A stretch of DNA of 64,000 nucleotides, from the NCBI GenBank assembly GCA_004295015.1, contig SHNE01000044.1:129998-193997 (forward strand), given 5' to 3'. This stretch comes from Bacteroidota bacterium (GTDB lineage: Bacteria; Bacteroidota; Bacteroidia; AKYH767-A; 2013-40CM-41-45). Each line of letters begins with the position of its first letter. Position 1 is the first letter of the stretch. This document shows positions 26,301-34,160 of the stretch, one piece after another. Under the pieces are notes generated by a model. That model was given only the letters and a program-made list of their open reading frames with translations. It ran no database searches and was not told the DNA's origin. The translations under genes and the position numbers were made by a program.

Positions 26301-27853
26301 ATTTAAATAATATACCTGCTCAACCGGGTTCAATTACAGGCAGCAATTCACTCTGTGAAGGAAGCACCTCGACTTATAGTATTTCACCTGTCTCCGGCGC
26401 TACTTCTTACAGTTGGTCTGCAACAAATGGAACCGTTAGTGGCTCGGGTACATCGGTGAGTGTGACTTGGGGAAATAGTAGTAGCGGTGTAGTGCGGGTA
26501 GCTTCTGTTGGACTTTGCGGTACGAGTTCTATGCGAACAATGAATGTTAGTTTAATAGATATACCTGGTCAGCCTGGAGTAATTTCAGGATCGCCGGCAC
26601 CATGTGAAGGATCAACAGAAACGTATTCCATAACACCTGTTCCGGGAGCTTCATTCTATGACTGGACAATATCGAATGGAGTACTTTCGGGCTCAGGCAC
26701 TACTGTTTCGGTTACCTGGAATAATGGTAGTTCAGGTATAGTACGGGTAGCTGCCGAAAATTCATGTGGAACCAGTGCGAACTCTACTTTGAATGTTAGT
26801 TTGGCAAGCCCTCCGCCTCAACCCGGTTCGATTTCGGGAAATACTAATCCATGTGCCGGTACCACGCTTACCTATTCCATTGCACCGGTTGTTGGAGTTA
26901 ATAATTATTCATGGATGTGTACAGGTGGAACTGTTTCAGGAAATGGTACATCAGCAAGTGTAACCTGGCTGAATGGTGGAAGTGGAAATATTCGGGTTGC
27001 TTCAATAGGAGCATGTGGGGCAGGGGCCTTTACCATATTAAATGTTACTGTCAACACTGCACCAAACCAACCTGGTATAATTACAGGTGATGATACTGTT
27101 TGTACAGGCACTACTTCAGTCTATTCCATCAGTCCGGTTGTTGGAGCTAATTCTTATATATGGATTGCTCCGAACGGAACAGTGAGTGGTTCGGGTACAA
27201 CCGTAAGCATTACCTGGGCAAGTGGTTCCAACAGTTCGGTCCAGGTTGCTGCCGATGGAGACTGCGGTTTGAGCTCCGGTAGTATTTTAAATGTGGAGGT
27301 AAATGATTTTCCGGAAGCTCCTGTGGCAATAAGCGGAGATTCGATGCCTTGTGAGGGAGATACAGTTCTGTATAACGTAATTCCGGTGGCCGGAGCAAGT
27401 ACGTATTATTGGGTTGTGGGATCCGGACAACTAATTGGCAGCAACACCGGTTCGGGTGTTTTGGTTTATTGGCCGGGTCAGGGAAATACACTTATTCAAG
27501 TTGCTGCAATTAATTCCTGTGGACAAGGACAAGCATTTAACGATCCAATCAATATTCGGTCGAGCTCGAGTTGCATTACAAAAGTCGACGCAATAACATC
27601 TCAGCTACCATACAGCATTTACCCGAATCCTGTTAACGATATCCTGTTTATAAGAGGAGATTTTTCTGAAGTTTCCCTGCCGGATATTAGTATTATAAAT
27701 AGTCTTGGACAAAAGATTCAAACTCAGTCATTACTCGCCGGAATAAATCATCAGGAATTGCAAATGAATTTGAATCAACTCACAGCGGGTCTTTATTTAT
27801 TCATCATCACTTCTGAAGACTCACGGGAGATTATTAAATTTGAGAAGCACTAA
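23351..27853 (+). CDS. M43-family zinc metalloprotease with 11 Ig/PKD-like repeats and T9SS sorting domain
   Basis: 1500 residues from the ATG at 23351, chosen over an upstream TTG because the signal peptide (MKKFLLLNCFALFSLAGHTQ) then comes first. The peptidase has HELGHAFNLYH (zinc ligands His237, His241, His247, catalytic Glu238) and a Met-turn NYMSYC (about 300), as in pappalysin/cytophagalysin M43. Next comes a prepeptidase-like beta domain (about 350-490). It is followed by ten repeats of 83 residues plus one divergent copy (491-1403), each with QPG.I(S/T)G, YSI, SYNWSA.NGTVSGSGTSV and CGTS. A T9SS type A domain ends it (YSIYPNPVNDILFI). Secreted endopeptidase on a long stalk; substrate unknown. 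The OMP gene follows after 32 bases. Confidence 0.93.
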   Translation: MKKFLLLNCFALFSLAGHTQDTNPVPHRDCASDIIQEKLVKSDSIYRANYEDMERQVQYIIQENRMKRQSGPPVSNVTSGVVYTIPVVVHVIHLGEPVGTGTNVSDAVIQGAINGANDRFRNLLLNGNDVEIQFCLATKDPAGNSTNGIVRVNGSSLTNYSSEGVDFSSSCATSANEVSLKNLSKWPNTDYYNIWIVKSVCNGSWGGYAYFPGASATYDGAVIVYNQLSYNDHTTAHELGHAFNLYHTFSGDASNTTCPANTSCTTDGDRLCDTPPHKQSDCGSSNPCTAAGIWDNSHFNYMSYCYYGWSSPNVSAGRFSPDQITRMRATLSVSPRSALLSSTGCSLGCLAPSNDLCDDAITLTVGSSCSYTSGTTCAATASSPGTGLTTCVLTPATAEDVWYKFVATQTTATIKVQGDVDFDPVFQLLSDVICSSSYTELECVNSTGVAGLESVSVSGLSIGNTYWIRVYNNSGLIGTDFQICVTECNPPAQPGTISGNASPCQGSTSTYSISAVSGATSYNWSASNGSVSGSGTSVSVTWGTGTSASIQVSATGICGTGTNRTLNITFQNAPAQPGAITGNSLPCQSSSNSYSIAAVSGATSYNWQATNGSVSGTGTSVSVTWGTGTSGSIEVSATGACGTSSNSTLSVTFSNAPTQPGAITGSSTPCESSNSTYSIAAVAGATSYNWSASNGTVTGSGTSVSVNWGTGTSGSIQVNAQNACGTSTNSTLNVTFSTVPNQPGSISGNANLCSGATGTYSILAVSGATSYNWSANNGTVSGSGTSVSVTWGSGTSGTIFVSSQGTCGASANTSLGITLIPGPNQPGAISGSSSLCAGASSTYSIAPVSGAVSYNWSASNGTISGTGTSVTVSWGSGSSGTIQVAAQGSCGVSSNSTLNVTLNNSPPQPGTITGNTSPCAGTSSTYSILAVVGATSYNWSATNGTVSGSGTSVSIAWGTGSSGTVHVTAQGTCGTSADRSLNINLNNIPAQPGSITGSNSLCEGSTSTYSISPVSGATSYSWSATNGTVSGSGTSVSVTWGNSSSGVVRVASVGLCGTSSMRTMNVSLIDIPGQPGVISGSPAPCEGSTETYSITPVPGASFYDWTISNGVLSGSGTTVSVTWNNGSSGIVRVAAENSCGTSANSTLNVSLASPPPQPGSISGNTNPCAGTTLTYSIAPVVGVNNYSWMCTGGTVSGNGTSASVTWLNGGSGNIRVASIGACGAGAFTILNVTVNTAPNQPGIITGDDTVCTGTTSVYSISPVVGANSYIWIAPNGTVSGSGTTVSITWASGSNSSVQVAADGDCGLSSGSILNVEVNDFPEAPVAISGDSMPCEGDTVLYNVIPVAGASTYYWVVGSGQLIGSNTGSGVLVYWPGQGNTLIQVAAINSCGQGQAFNDPINIRSSSSCITKVDAITSQLPYSIYPNPVNDILFIRGDFSEVSLPDISIINSLGQKIQTQSLLAGINHQELQMNLNQLTAGLYLFIITSEDSREIIKFEKH
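24821..27560 (+). repeat. eleven in-gene tandem repeats, 249-base period
   Basis: Each unit of about 249 bases encodes one 83-residue Ig/PKD-like domain of the M43 protease. Copies 1-7 are most alike; copies 8-11 diverge progressively, the last losing the QPG start. Confidence 0.9.
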
Positions 27854-27885
27854 TATCTTTCTCATTATTTTCTTATATTTAGAGA

Positions 27886-28815
27886 ATGATAAGAAAAATA
27901 TTTTTTGCTATTTGTATATTGACTTTGCAATCTCAAATTTCTAGTTCGCAAGGATGTAGTGATGCCGGTTTTTGTACTGTAGGCACATTAAGTCCCATGA
28001 ACCCTCTTGATAGCTCTTTTCAACATAGTGCCAGGATAACATTTAGTTATGGTGCCGGAGAACAATCCACGAGGCATATTCACATTATACCTGAACTGAA
28101 GCTTGGCTTGATCAGAAATAATGAAGTTCAGATTAAAATTCCGTACATCTATGTTGATGGGGATCTTGGAACCAATAGCGGTGTTGGTGATTTGAGCTTA
28201 AGCACAAGTCAGGTTCTGCATAGTGCGGAAAGGTCAAGTTTTTCCGCCACAGTTGGCTTTAAGATACCTACCGGTTCAACAAATAAATCCTTGAACAATC
28301 TCTCACTTGCCATGCCTTACCAAACCGGTCTTGGTACATTCGATCTGATCCTCGGAGCTTCCTATTGGTATAGAAACTGGCGGCTTAGTGTCGGCTATCA
28401 AACAATTCTCGACGACAGCAATATTAACAGCTACCTGAATTCAAACGGACGAACCGAAAGTGAAAGGTCATATTTTAATTCTAATATGCTGAAAAGAGGA
28501 GATGATGCTTTATTGAGGGTAGAAAGAAATTTTGAATGGAAGAATTTAAATCTTTCAATTGGCTTGTTATCCATTTATCGTCTTCAAAAAGATGAAATAA
28601 TAAATGCAACAGGTTTGAGTGAAGCACTGAAAGGTTCTGATGGTTTAACCTTGAATCTTACTGCCGGAATCGATTACGAACTATCTGACAAATCCGCATT
28701 AGGTTTACTTTTCGGTTCTCCCCTGATCGTTCGGGATGTTCGTTCAGACGGATTAACACGAGCCTATGTGGTCAGTTTCAGTTATCAATATCGATTTGCC
28801 AAACAGAAGAACTGA
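27886..28815 (+). CDS. outer-membrane beta-barrel-like protein
   Basis: 309 residues with a signal peptide (MIRKIFFAICILTLQSQ; cleavage near SSSQ-GC) and a region rich in amphipathic strands, ending in the aromatic C-terminal strand VVSFSYQYRFAKQKN. The segments HIIPELKLGLIRNNEVQIKIP, FSATVGFKIPTGS and LGTFDLILGASYWYRNWRLS resemble the transporter-like outer-membrane barrel group, but I cannot assign a named family. The N-terminal Cys-containing segment (GCSDAGFCTVG) is unusual. It is 32 bases after the M43 protease gene and 31 bases before the uracil-DNA-glycosylase-like gene, so these three may share a transcript. Confidence 0.75.
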   Translation: MIRKIFFAICILTLQSQISSSQGCSDAGFCTVGTLSPMNPLDSSFQHSARITFSYGAGEQSTRHIHIIPELKLGLIRNNEVQIKIPYIYVDGDLGTNSGVGDLSLSTSQVLHSAERSSFSATVGFKIPTGSTNKSLNNLSLAMPYQTGLGTFDLILGASYWYRNWRLSVGYQTILDDSNINSYLNSNGRTESERSYFNSNMLKRGDDALLRVERNFEWKNLNLSIGLLSIYRLQKDEIINATGLSEALKGSDGLTLNLTAGIDYELSDKSALGLLFGSPLIVRDVRSDGLTRAYVVSFSYQYRFAKQKN

Positions 28816-28846
28816 TTGAAAGCAAGAACCAATCCCGAACATAGTA

Positions 28847-29416
28847 ATGAATTCTCTGCTACAGGAAATCAGGAAATGCAAAGTGTGCGAGGAATACCTT
28901 GAGCATGGCGCTAATCCGGTTTTATCAGCGAGTACAAGTAGTAAGCTACTGATAATAGGTCAGGCACCGGGACGGATCGTTCATGAGAGCGGAATTCCCT
29001 GGGACGATAAAAGCGGGGACAACCTAAGGTTATGGTTGGGGATTGAGAAATCAACTTTTTACGATCCGGATTTGGTAGCCTTGATGCCTATGGGCTTTTG
29101 TTATCCTGGCACAGGGCTTAGTGGTGATAATGCACCGAGACCGGAATGTGCTCCATTGTGGCATAACAGACTTTTGGCAAAAATGCCTGATGTAAAATTG
29201 ATTCTTCTTATCGGGCTTTATGCTCAACGCTATTATCTGGGAAACAAAACGAAAGAAACATTAACGGAAACGGTACGTAATTTTAATAATTATCTCCCGC
29301 TTTATTTCCCCCTTCCTCATCCTTCTCCACGAAATAATATATGGCAAGCCAGAAATAAATGGTTTGAGGAACTTGTGCTTCCGGATTTGAGGCTTCGAGT
29401 AAAAGCGGTCTTGTAG
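28847..29416 (+). CDS. uracil-DNA-glycosylase-superfamily protein with 4Fe-4S cysteines
   Basis: 189 residues. Motif 1 is LLIIGQAPGRIVHE (about 35-46) and motif 2 is HPSPRN (about 158), as in the uracil-DNA glycosylase superfamily. Cys11 and Cys14 (CKVC) plus Cys85 and Cys101 (spacing C-x15-C) match the four-cysteine pattern of family 4 and UdgX-like 4Fe-4S enzymes. The family 4 motif GEAPG is GQAPG here, a Glu to Gln change, which may alter activity. It would act in base-excision repair in the cytoplasm. It is an unusual neighbour of secreted proteins and stands at the end of a possible three-gene run. Confidence 0.8.
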   Translation: MNSLLQEIRKCKVCEEYLEHGANPVLSASTSSKLLIIGQAPGRIVHESGIPWDDKSGDNLRLWLGIEKSTFYDPDLVALMPMGFCYPGTGLSGDNAPRPECAPLWHNRLLAKMPDVKLILLIGLYAQRYYLGNKTKETLTETVRNFNNYLPLYFPLPHPSPRNNIWQARNKWFEELVLPDLRLRVKAVL

Positions 29417-29660
29417 AATATTAGGTGTGTCTAATTCTCGGCATCAGATTTCACATTATCAAATACGCAGTAAAATTTCGTAAGAGTTGTTAAACATAAC
29501 TTCGTCACACAAATTGAAATCGTTGCATAAGTATTGTCATCACCTCTTGGTTAGGACTTATATTTTTTAATTAAATCATGTGGCATTTTAGAGGATTGAA
29601 TATGAAAAAAAAGTGCTACAAACTTGGTATAATAAATTCAGAATAAAAATTGAAAACATC

Positions 29661-32600
29661 TTACCTAATCAGAGTAACAGATCCTTTGAATTCATGTTGC
29701 AAGCCTTTGTAGTCAGTAACTTTAGCCAGGTATACATACACTCCTTCATGACTAGCCAGGTTTCCTTTTTTATTTAGTCCGTCCCATGAAACTGAGAGGC
29801 CGGAAGAGTTAAATATTTCAGTTCCCCAACGGTTAAAAATTTGTAGTTCAAGTTGGTTGATCCCTTCTCCGTATGGTCTGAAATAATCATTCACATTATC
29901 TCCATTCGGACTGAAAGCATTCGGAAAATAGACTGTAAAATATGGTTCAATATATATTTTTCCGTAAGTGGTATCATAACAATTAAAAGGGTTCATCAAT
30001 ATCAATTGTACACTAAAGGTTCCGGTATCACCATAACTATAATATGGGTTCCTTAAATCGGAAGTCCCTTTACCATCTCCAAAATCCCAGTGATAAACAA
30101 GTCCACCAGTACTAGAATTAAAGAACTGAACGGAAGGCTCCAATATGCTTATTTCTTCAGGGTGTGAAACGAAACCGGCTTCTGGCAAAGGAAATACGGC
30201 AACCTCATCAAGCTTTTTTGTACTAGCTACACAACCGCTGTCGGAAGTCACCGTAAGCGTTATATCATAGTAGCCAGGATGCTTGTATGCATGGAATGGA
30301 TTTTGAGTAAAATCATAGCCACCATCTCCAAATTCCCAAAACCATTTACTGACTACTCCGGGTACGACAGAGGAGAGATCATTGTAAGAGCCCGGTTGTA
30401 ATGCACACCTACTTTGTGTTTCAAAATCTACCTGAGGTAAGTTATTTACCGTGAACATGTAATTTGTACTATCTATACAGCCATTCGCAGCAGTAGCTAT
30501 TAGCCTTACATCGTAAATCCCGGGATTAATATAAGTATGAGTTCCATTTACATCATTGGAATTAATTCCATCACCAAAATCCCAATGGTTAAGTATGATG
30601 GAACCATTTACAATCGAAGAATAGTTTATAAAAGTTTGAGGATAATTGGCACAAGCCTGAGAAGGGGCGCTAAAAAGTACGATAGGTTTCTGATTTATAA
30701 ATACCGTAACTGTATCGCTATTCATACAGCCATCCACACTAACTACATCTACAATATAATTTGTTTGGATAGAGGGAGAAACGCTAATGGAAGAGCTGGT
30801 ACTTGCGCCCGGATTCCACTGATACGTTTGACCACCGGAGGCAGTTAATATCGCTGAAGTACCAGGACAGATATATGCGTCAATCCCGGCATTCGCCAAA
30901 GGCAATTGATAAACTGTCACAAATACACTGTCATTTTTAATACAACCATTTCCATCAGTAACCTGGACCACAAAATCTTGGCTGGAATCAGGCGAAACAA
31001 CCAGGGAAGATCCCTGGCTCAAATTTGCAAGCCATAGGTATGATACACCTCCTGATGCAGTGAGTGTAGCATTAAGCTCTCTACATATTGCCACATCAGG
31101 CCCAGCATATGCAAAAGGTAATGGATTTACATTTACGTGAAAGGTATCTATGATAAGACATCCAAGATCAGTGGTAACTTGGACAGCAATATCTGTAGAA
31201 GTTTGTAGTGAAACGGTGATTGTACTGTCCGTGCTTCCACCGGTATCCCAAAGATAAGATACGCCGGTAGATGCTAATAAAGTAAAAGGTTCACCTTGGC
31301 AAACAGTTCTGCTGCTTGTTGAACCTGTAATGAATGGATGAACAGTTACATAGACGCTATCAAAATTTTCGCATCCATTTGCATCGGTAACTTTTACAAT
31401 ATAATTTGTTGAGGAGGCCGGTGATATTTGAATCGAACTCGCCGATTGGTTTCCCGGACTCCATAGATAAGTCGTTCCGCCACTTGCTGAAAGAGTAATT
31501 GGAGAAGCATTACAGGTTATTTGATCAGGCCCGGCATTTGCATTAGGTAAGGAATTAACAACAACCGCAACAGTATCATTATCCGTACAGCCTATGGAAT
31601 CAGACACAAGAAGAATATAATTGGTTGTTGAATTGGGTGTGACTATAATGCTTCCTGTGGTGCTTCCTCCATTTGACCATTGATAAAAAGTGCCACCGGA
31701 AGCATTCAATGTTGCCGCTGCACCTATGCAAATTGACTGATCTTGCCCGGCATTGGCATTTAAAGCCGGATAAACAATAACACTCACGGTATCACTGTTC
31801 CCACATCCATTGGTATCAGTTACAAAAACGATGTAATTTGATGTGGCTTGCGGCGAAATTGAAATTGTCCCTGTTGTTGCCCCTCCCGGACTCCAGAGAT
31901 AGGATGCCCCGCCTGTAGCAGTGAGTGTCGTTGTAGATCCAAAACAGATGGATTGATTAGCACCTCCATTGGCCACAGGCAATGGTAGTGAAAGTACATT
32001 GATGAATATGCTATCGTATACTGAAGGAGCACATCCATTTGGCGAAGATACAGTGAGATAATACCACATACTAACCGAGGCAGTTACAACCGGGTTTGCA
32101 CTGTTTGGGTCACTCAATCCGGTGATGGGTGTCCAGGAATAATTATAGGAAGAGGATGCCGGTAAGGTTGTTGAGGTCAATTGTACTAGTTGATTCTGAC
32201 AGGCTGTTAACGCAGAGGAGGACACTGAAAGCGTTGGTGGTATAGGAACCTCTACTTCGAAATAAAAACTAGTTGGACAACCTGAAAGATATTCGTCACC
32301 ATGTTGAATATATATATCAGGGACAATAGGTGAAGTAAGTGTGAGGATGGGGCCGGTTGCAATTGTATCATCGGGCAGAGTATTCGTTGACCACCAGGAT
32401 CCAAATAAAGTCGTTGATGTTCCTAATTGAATGGTATCGGAAGTGCATAGAAACGAATCAACCTGGATTGGCTTAAGCTTACTAAAGGAGCCTACCGAAT
32501 ACGCATAACTTTCAGCAGAACCTGTACCATATGCATAAGCTGTGAAGCCGCTATCAGCTTTAAGTGTGTGGCTACCTTGAGTCAGCGACAATTGGGCATA

Positions 32601-33836
32601 CGAAATGTTACTGCAGGAAGTTAATGGTGTAAATGAACTTGCAGGTACATTCACACCATCAAGTTTCAGTTGGTTAATGTGAGATGAATTTATTATCACG
32701 TTAACATTATGTTGCGTAATGACTGTAGAAGTAACTGTGCTGAATGTTACCTGATCAATTTTCTGTTCTTGTGCATTGAGATACATCATTGAGGGATCTC
32801 CTGCAGCAGCACATGTTACGCCCTGCATGTATTGTGCAACACAAAGTGGTTGATTCGCTGTTATACATTGTGTGCCGGTAATATTATTAATTTCTGTGAA
32901 TTGCCCGGCATTCAATATGGTTGCATGTCCTCCGTTGATTGAGTAGGAAGTATTATTTTTATCTGCTAAAACTCTTATAGTATATTTGGTCGCAAATGAA
33001 AATGGAACCGCAAAATATGTTTTCCCCCAATTTGGGACAGGAATTGCCTGTTCATACAGGACATCGCAAGCCGCGCAACCTGAAGGTATATTTACACAGG
33101 TGGAGCCTGAAAAAACTGCGAAAGGACGACAAGAACCACTGGTGTCGGTAGCCTCTATGACAGTACCAGTTAAATCAAGATTGTAAGCAGAAGCAAGCAC
33201 TTGATACGACTGGCCTGCATCTAAATTCACAGTAAAAGGAATACCTGCTGCGTGCCCGCCTAAGGTAGAACATGCCGGGGTAATCTTTACCTGCGTTCCG
33301 TCTTCCGTTGAAACAATTAACAATTCAGAACTTAGGTCAGGAAAGCCGGCCATTGGCAATCCCTGATAGTTGCAGGTACGATATTCAATACCTAAAGATT
33401 GTTTTGGATAAACCACTGCAGCATCTGCTGAATAATCCTGAAACGAAATTGCAAACACGCTAATCGTATCAATTGAGGTTATATTGACGCCTCTATTCTC
33501 TATTACCTCTGAGGTTGTATGTTGTACAATTCCAACAGGCAATGATATCGTTGTTGTCTGATTGGCAGTTACAATAAAATTTTGAGTCCAGCCAAGGCGA
33601 GGGACGCTAACTGTACCGGTGGTATTTATTTCAGAAGTTATAAAAACCTCACACCGCTCAGAGTTCGATCCTACAGGTACTATTAATGGAAACCCTACCC
33701 AGAAATCTTTTCCTTTTGTAGGGATCACTCCTTGAGAATGTACAGATGAAACATAGCTCGAAACAAAAAGAAATAGGAGTATCGTTCGGAACAAATTTCT
33801 CTTTGAAATTCTTAAATTCACAGATGCAAGCTGCAT
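29661..33836 (-). CDS. IgGFc-binding-like secreted protein with Ig/PKD repeats and type B T9SS (CHU_C) sorting domain
   Basis: 1391 residues from the ATG at 33836; the longer frame from a TTG at 33893 would spoil the signal peptide (TILLFLFVSSYVSSVHSQ). The N-terminal domain (KGKDFWVGFPLIV, FAISFQDYSADAAVVYPKQSLG) is an IgGFc-binding-type domain. An Ig-like segment and six repeats of about 72 residues follow (ANAGPDQ.IC, TLTASGG, YLWSPGG). Next are three PKD domains (HWDFGDG, FWEFGDG, YHWDFGDG). The C-terminal ~90 residues (FPNAFSPNGDNVNDYF ... GVYVYLAKVTD) are the CHU_C type B sorting domain. A surface adhesin-like role is inferred. Single gene on the minus strand, divergent from the sugar-dehydrogenase-like gene. 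Confidence 0.93.
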   Translation of the reverse strand: MQLASVNLRISKRNLFRTILLFLFVSSYVSSVHSQGVIPTKGKDFWVGFPLIVPVGSNSERCEVFITSEINTTGTVSVPRLGWTQNFIVTANQTTTISLPVGIVQHTTSEVIENRGVNITSIDTISVFAISFQDYSADAAVVYPKQSLGIEYRTCNYQGLPMAGFPDLSSELLIVSTEDGTQVKITPACSTLGGHAAGIPFTVNLDAGQSYQVLASAYNLDLTGTVIEATDTSGSCRPFAVFSGSTCVNIPSGCAACDVLYEQAIPVPNWGKTYFAVPFSFATKYTIRVLADKNNTSYSINGGHATILNAGQFTEINNITGTQCITANQPLCVAQYMQGVTCAAAGDPSMMYLNAQEQKIDQVTFSTVTSTVITQHNVNVIINSSHINQLKLDGVNVPASSFTPLTSCSNISYAQLSLTQGSHTLKADSGFTAYAYGTGSAESYAYSVGSFSKLKPIQVDSFLCTSDTIQLGTSTTLFGSWWSTNTLPDDTIATGPILTLTSPIVPDIYIQHGDEYLSGCPTSFYFEVEVPIPPTLSVSSSALTACQNQLVQLTSTTLPASSSYNYSWTPITGLSDPNSANPVVTASVSMWYYLTVSSPNGCAPSVYDSIFINVLSLPLPVANGGANQSICFGSTTTLTATGGASYLWSPGGATTGTISISPQATSNYIVFVTDTNGCGNSDTVSVIVYPALNANAGQDQSICIGAAATLNASGGTFYQWSNGGSTTGSIIVTPNSTTNYILLVSDSIGCTDNDTVAVVVNSLPNANAGPDQITCNASPITLSASGGTTYLWSPGNQSASSIQISPASSTNYIVKVTDANGCENFDSVYVTVHPFITGSTSSRTVCQGEPFTLLASTGVSYLWDTGGSTDSTITVSLQTSTDIAVQVTTDLGCLIIDTFHVNVNPLPFAYAGPDVAICRELNATLTASGGVSYLWLANLSQGSSLVVSPDSSQDFVVQVTDGNGCIKNDSVFVTVYQLPLANAGIDAYICPGTSAILTASGGQTYQWNPGASTSSSISVSPSIQTNYIVDVVSVDGCMNSDTVTVFINQKPIVLFSAPSQACANYPQTFINYSSIVNGSIILNHWDFGDGINSNDVNGTHTYINPGIYDVRLIATAANGCIDSTNYMFTVNNLPQVDFETQSRCALQPGSYNDLSSVVPGVVSKWFWEFGDGGYDFTQNPFHAYKHPGYYDITLTVTSDSGCVASTKKLDEVAVFPLPEAGFVSHPEEISILEPSVQFFNSSTGGLVYHWDFGDGKGTSDLRNPYYSYGDTGTFSVQLILMNPFNCYDTTYGKIYIEPYFTVYFPNAFSPNGDNVNDYFRPYGEGINQLELQIFNRWGTEIFNSSGLSVSWDGLNKKGNLASHEGVYVYLAKVTDYKGLQHEFKGSVTLIR

Positions 33837-34160
33837 GTGATTAATTTGGCTGAGGAAATTGTAAAATGCGATCAAGAGAAAGTCTATAAACAAAAACTAA
33901 ATGTATAAAATAAATTCCAGCCAAACTAATTAAATTCAATAGTCTAAAAGGGGCATAGACGCTTAGAGTGATTGTTAATTTCGTGGAATTTCCTATTAAA
34001 TTTATAATATTCGAATTATTGGGAAAAATAAATAATTGGTACGGCTATGTGAATTAATGTTAATTTAGCAAAGAATATGTCAGACTACCTAAAGCCTGTA
34101 GCTCATTTTCAAGAGGTTTAGAAGCCTTATTTTTTAACAACTTATTTTTAATTAAATATT
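33837..34160. other. divergent intergenic region
   Basis: 324 AT-rich bases between two divergent secreted-protein genes. Both promoters should lie here, but I find no full TAnnTTTG box at a usable distance; no hairpin or ORF is convincing. Confidence 0.4.

Noticed and set aside
24821-27560. Regular repeats resembling a CRISPR-like array
   Set aside because: The unit is 249 bases, in frame and protein-coding (Ig-like domains), with no spacers or cas genes.
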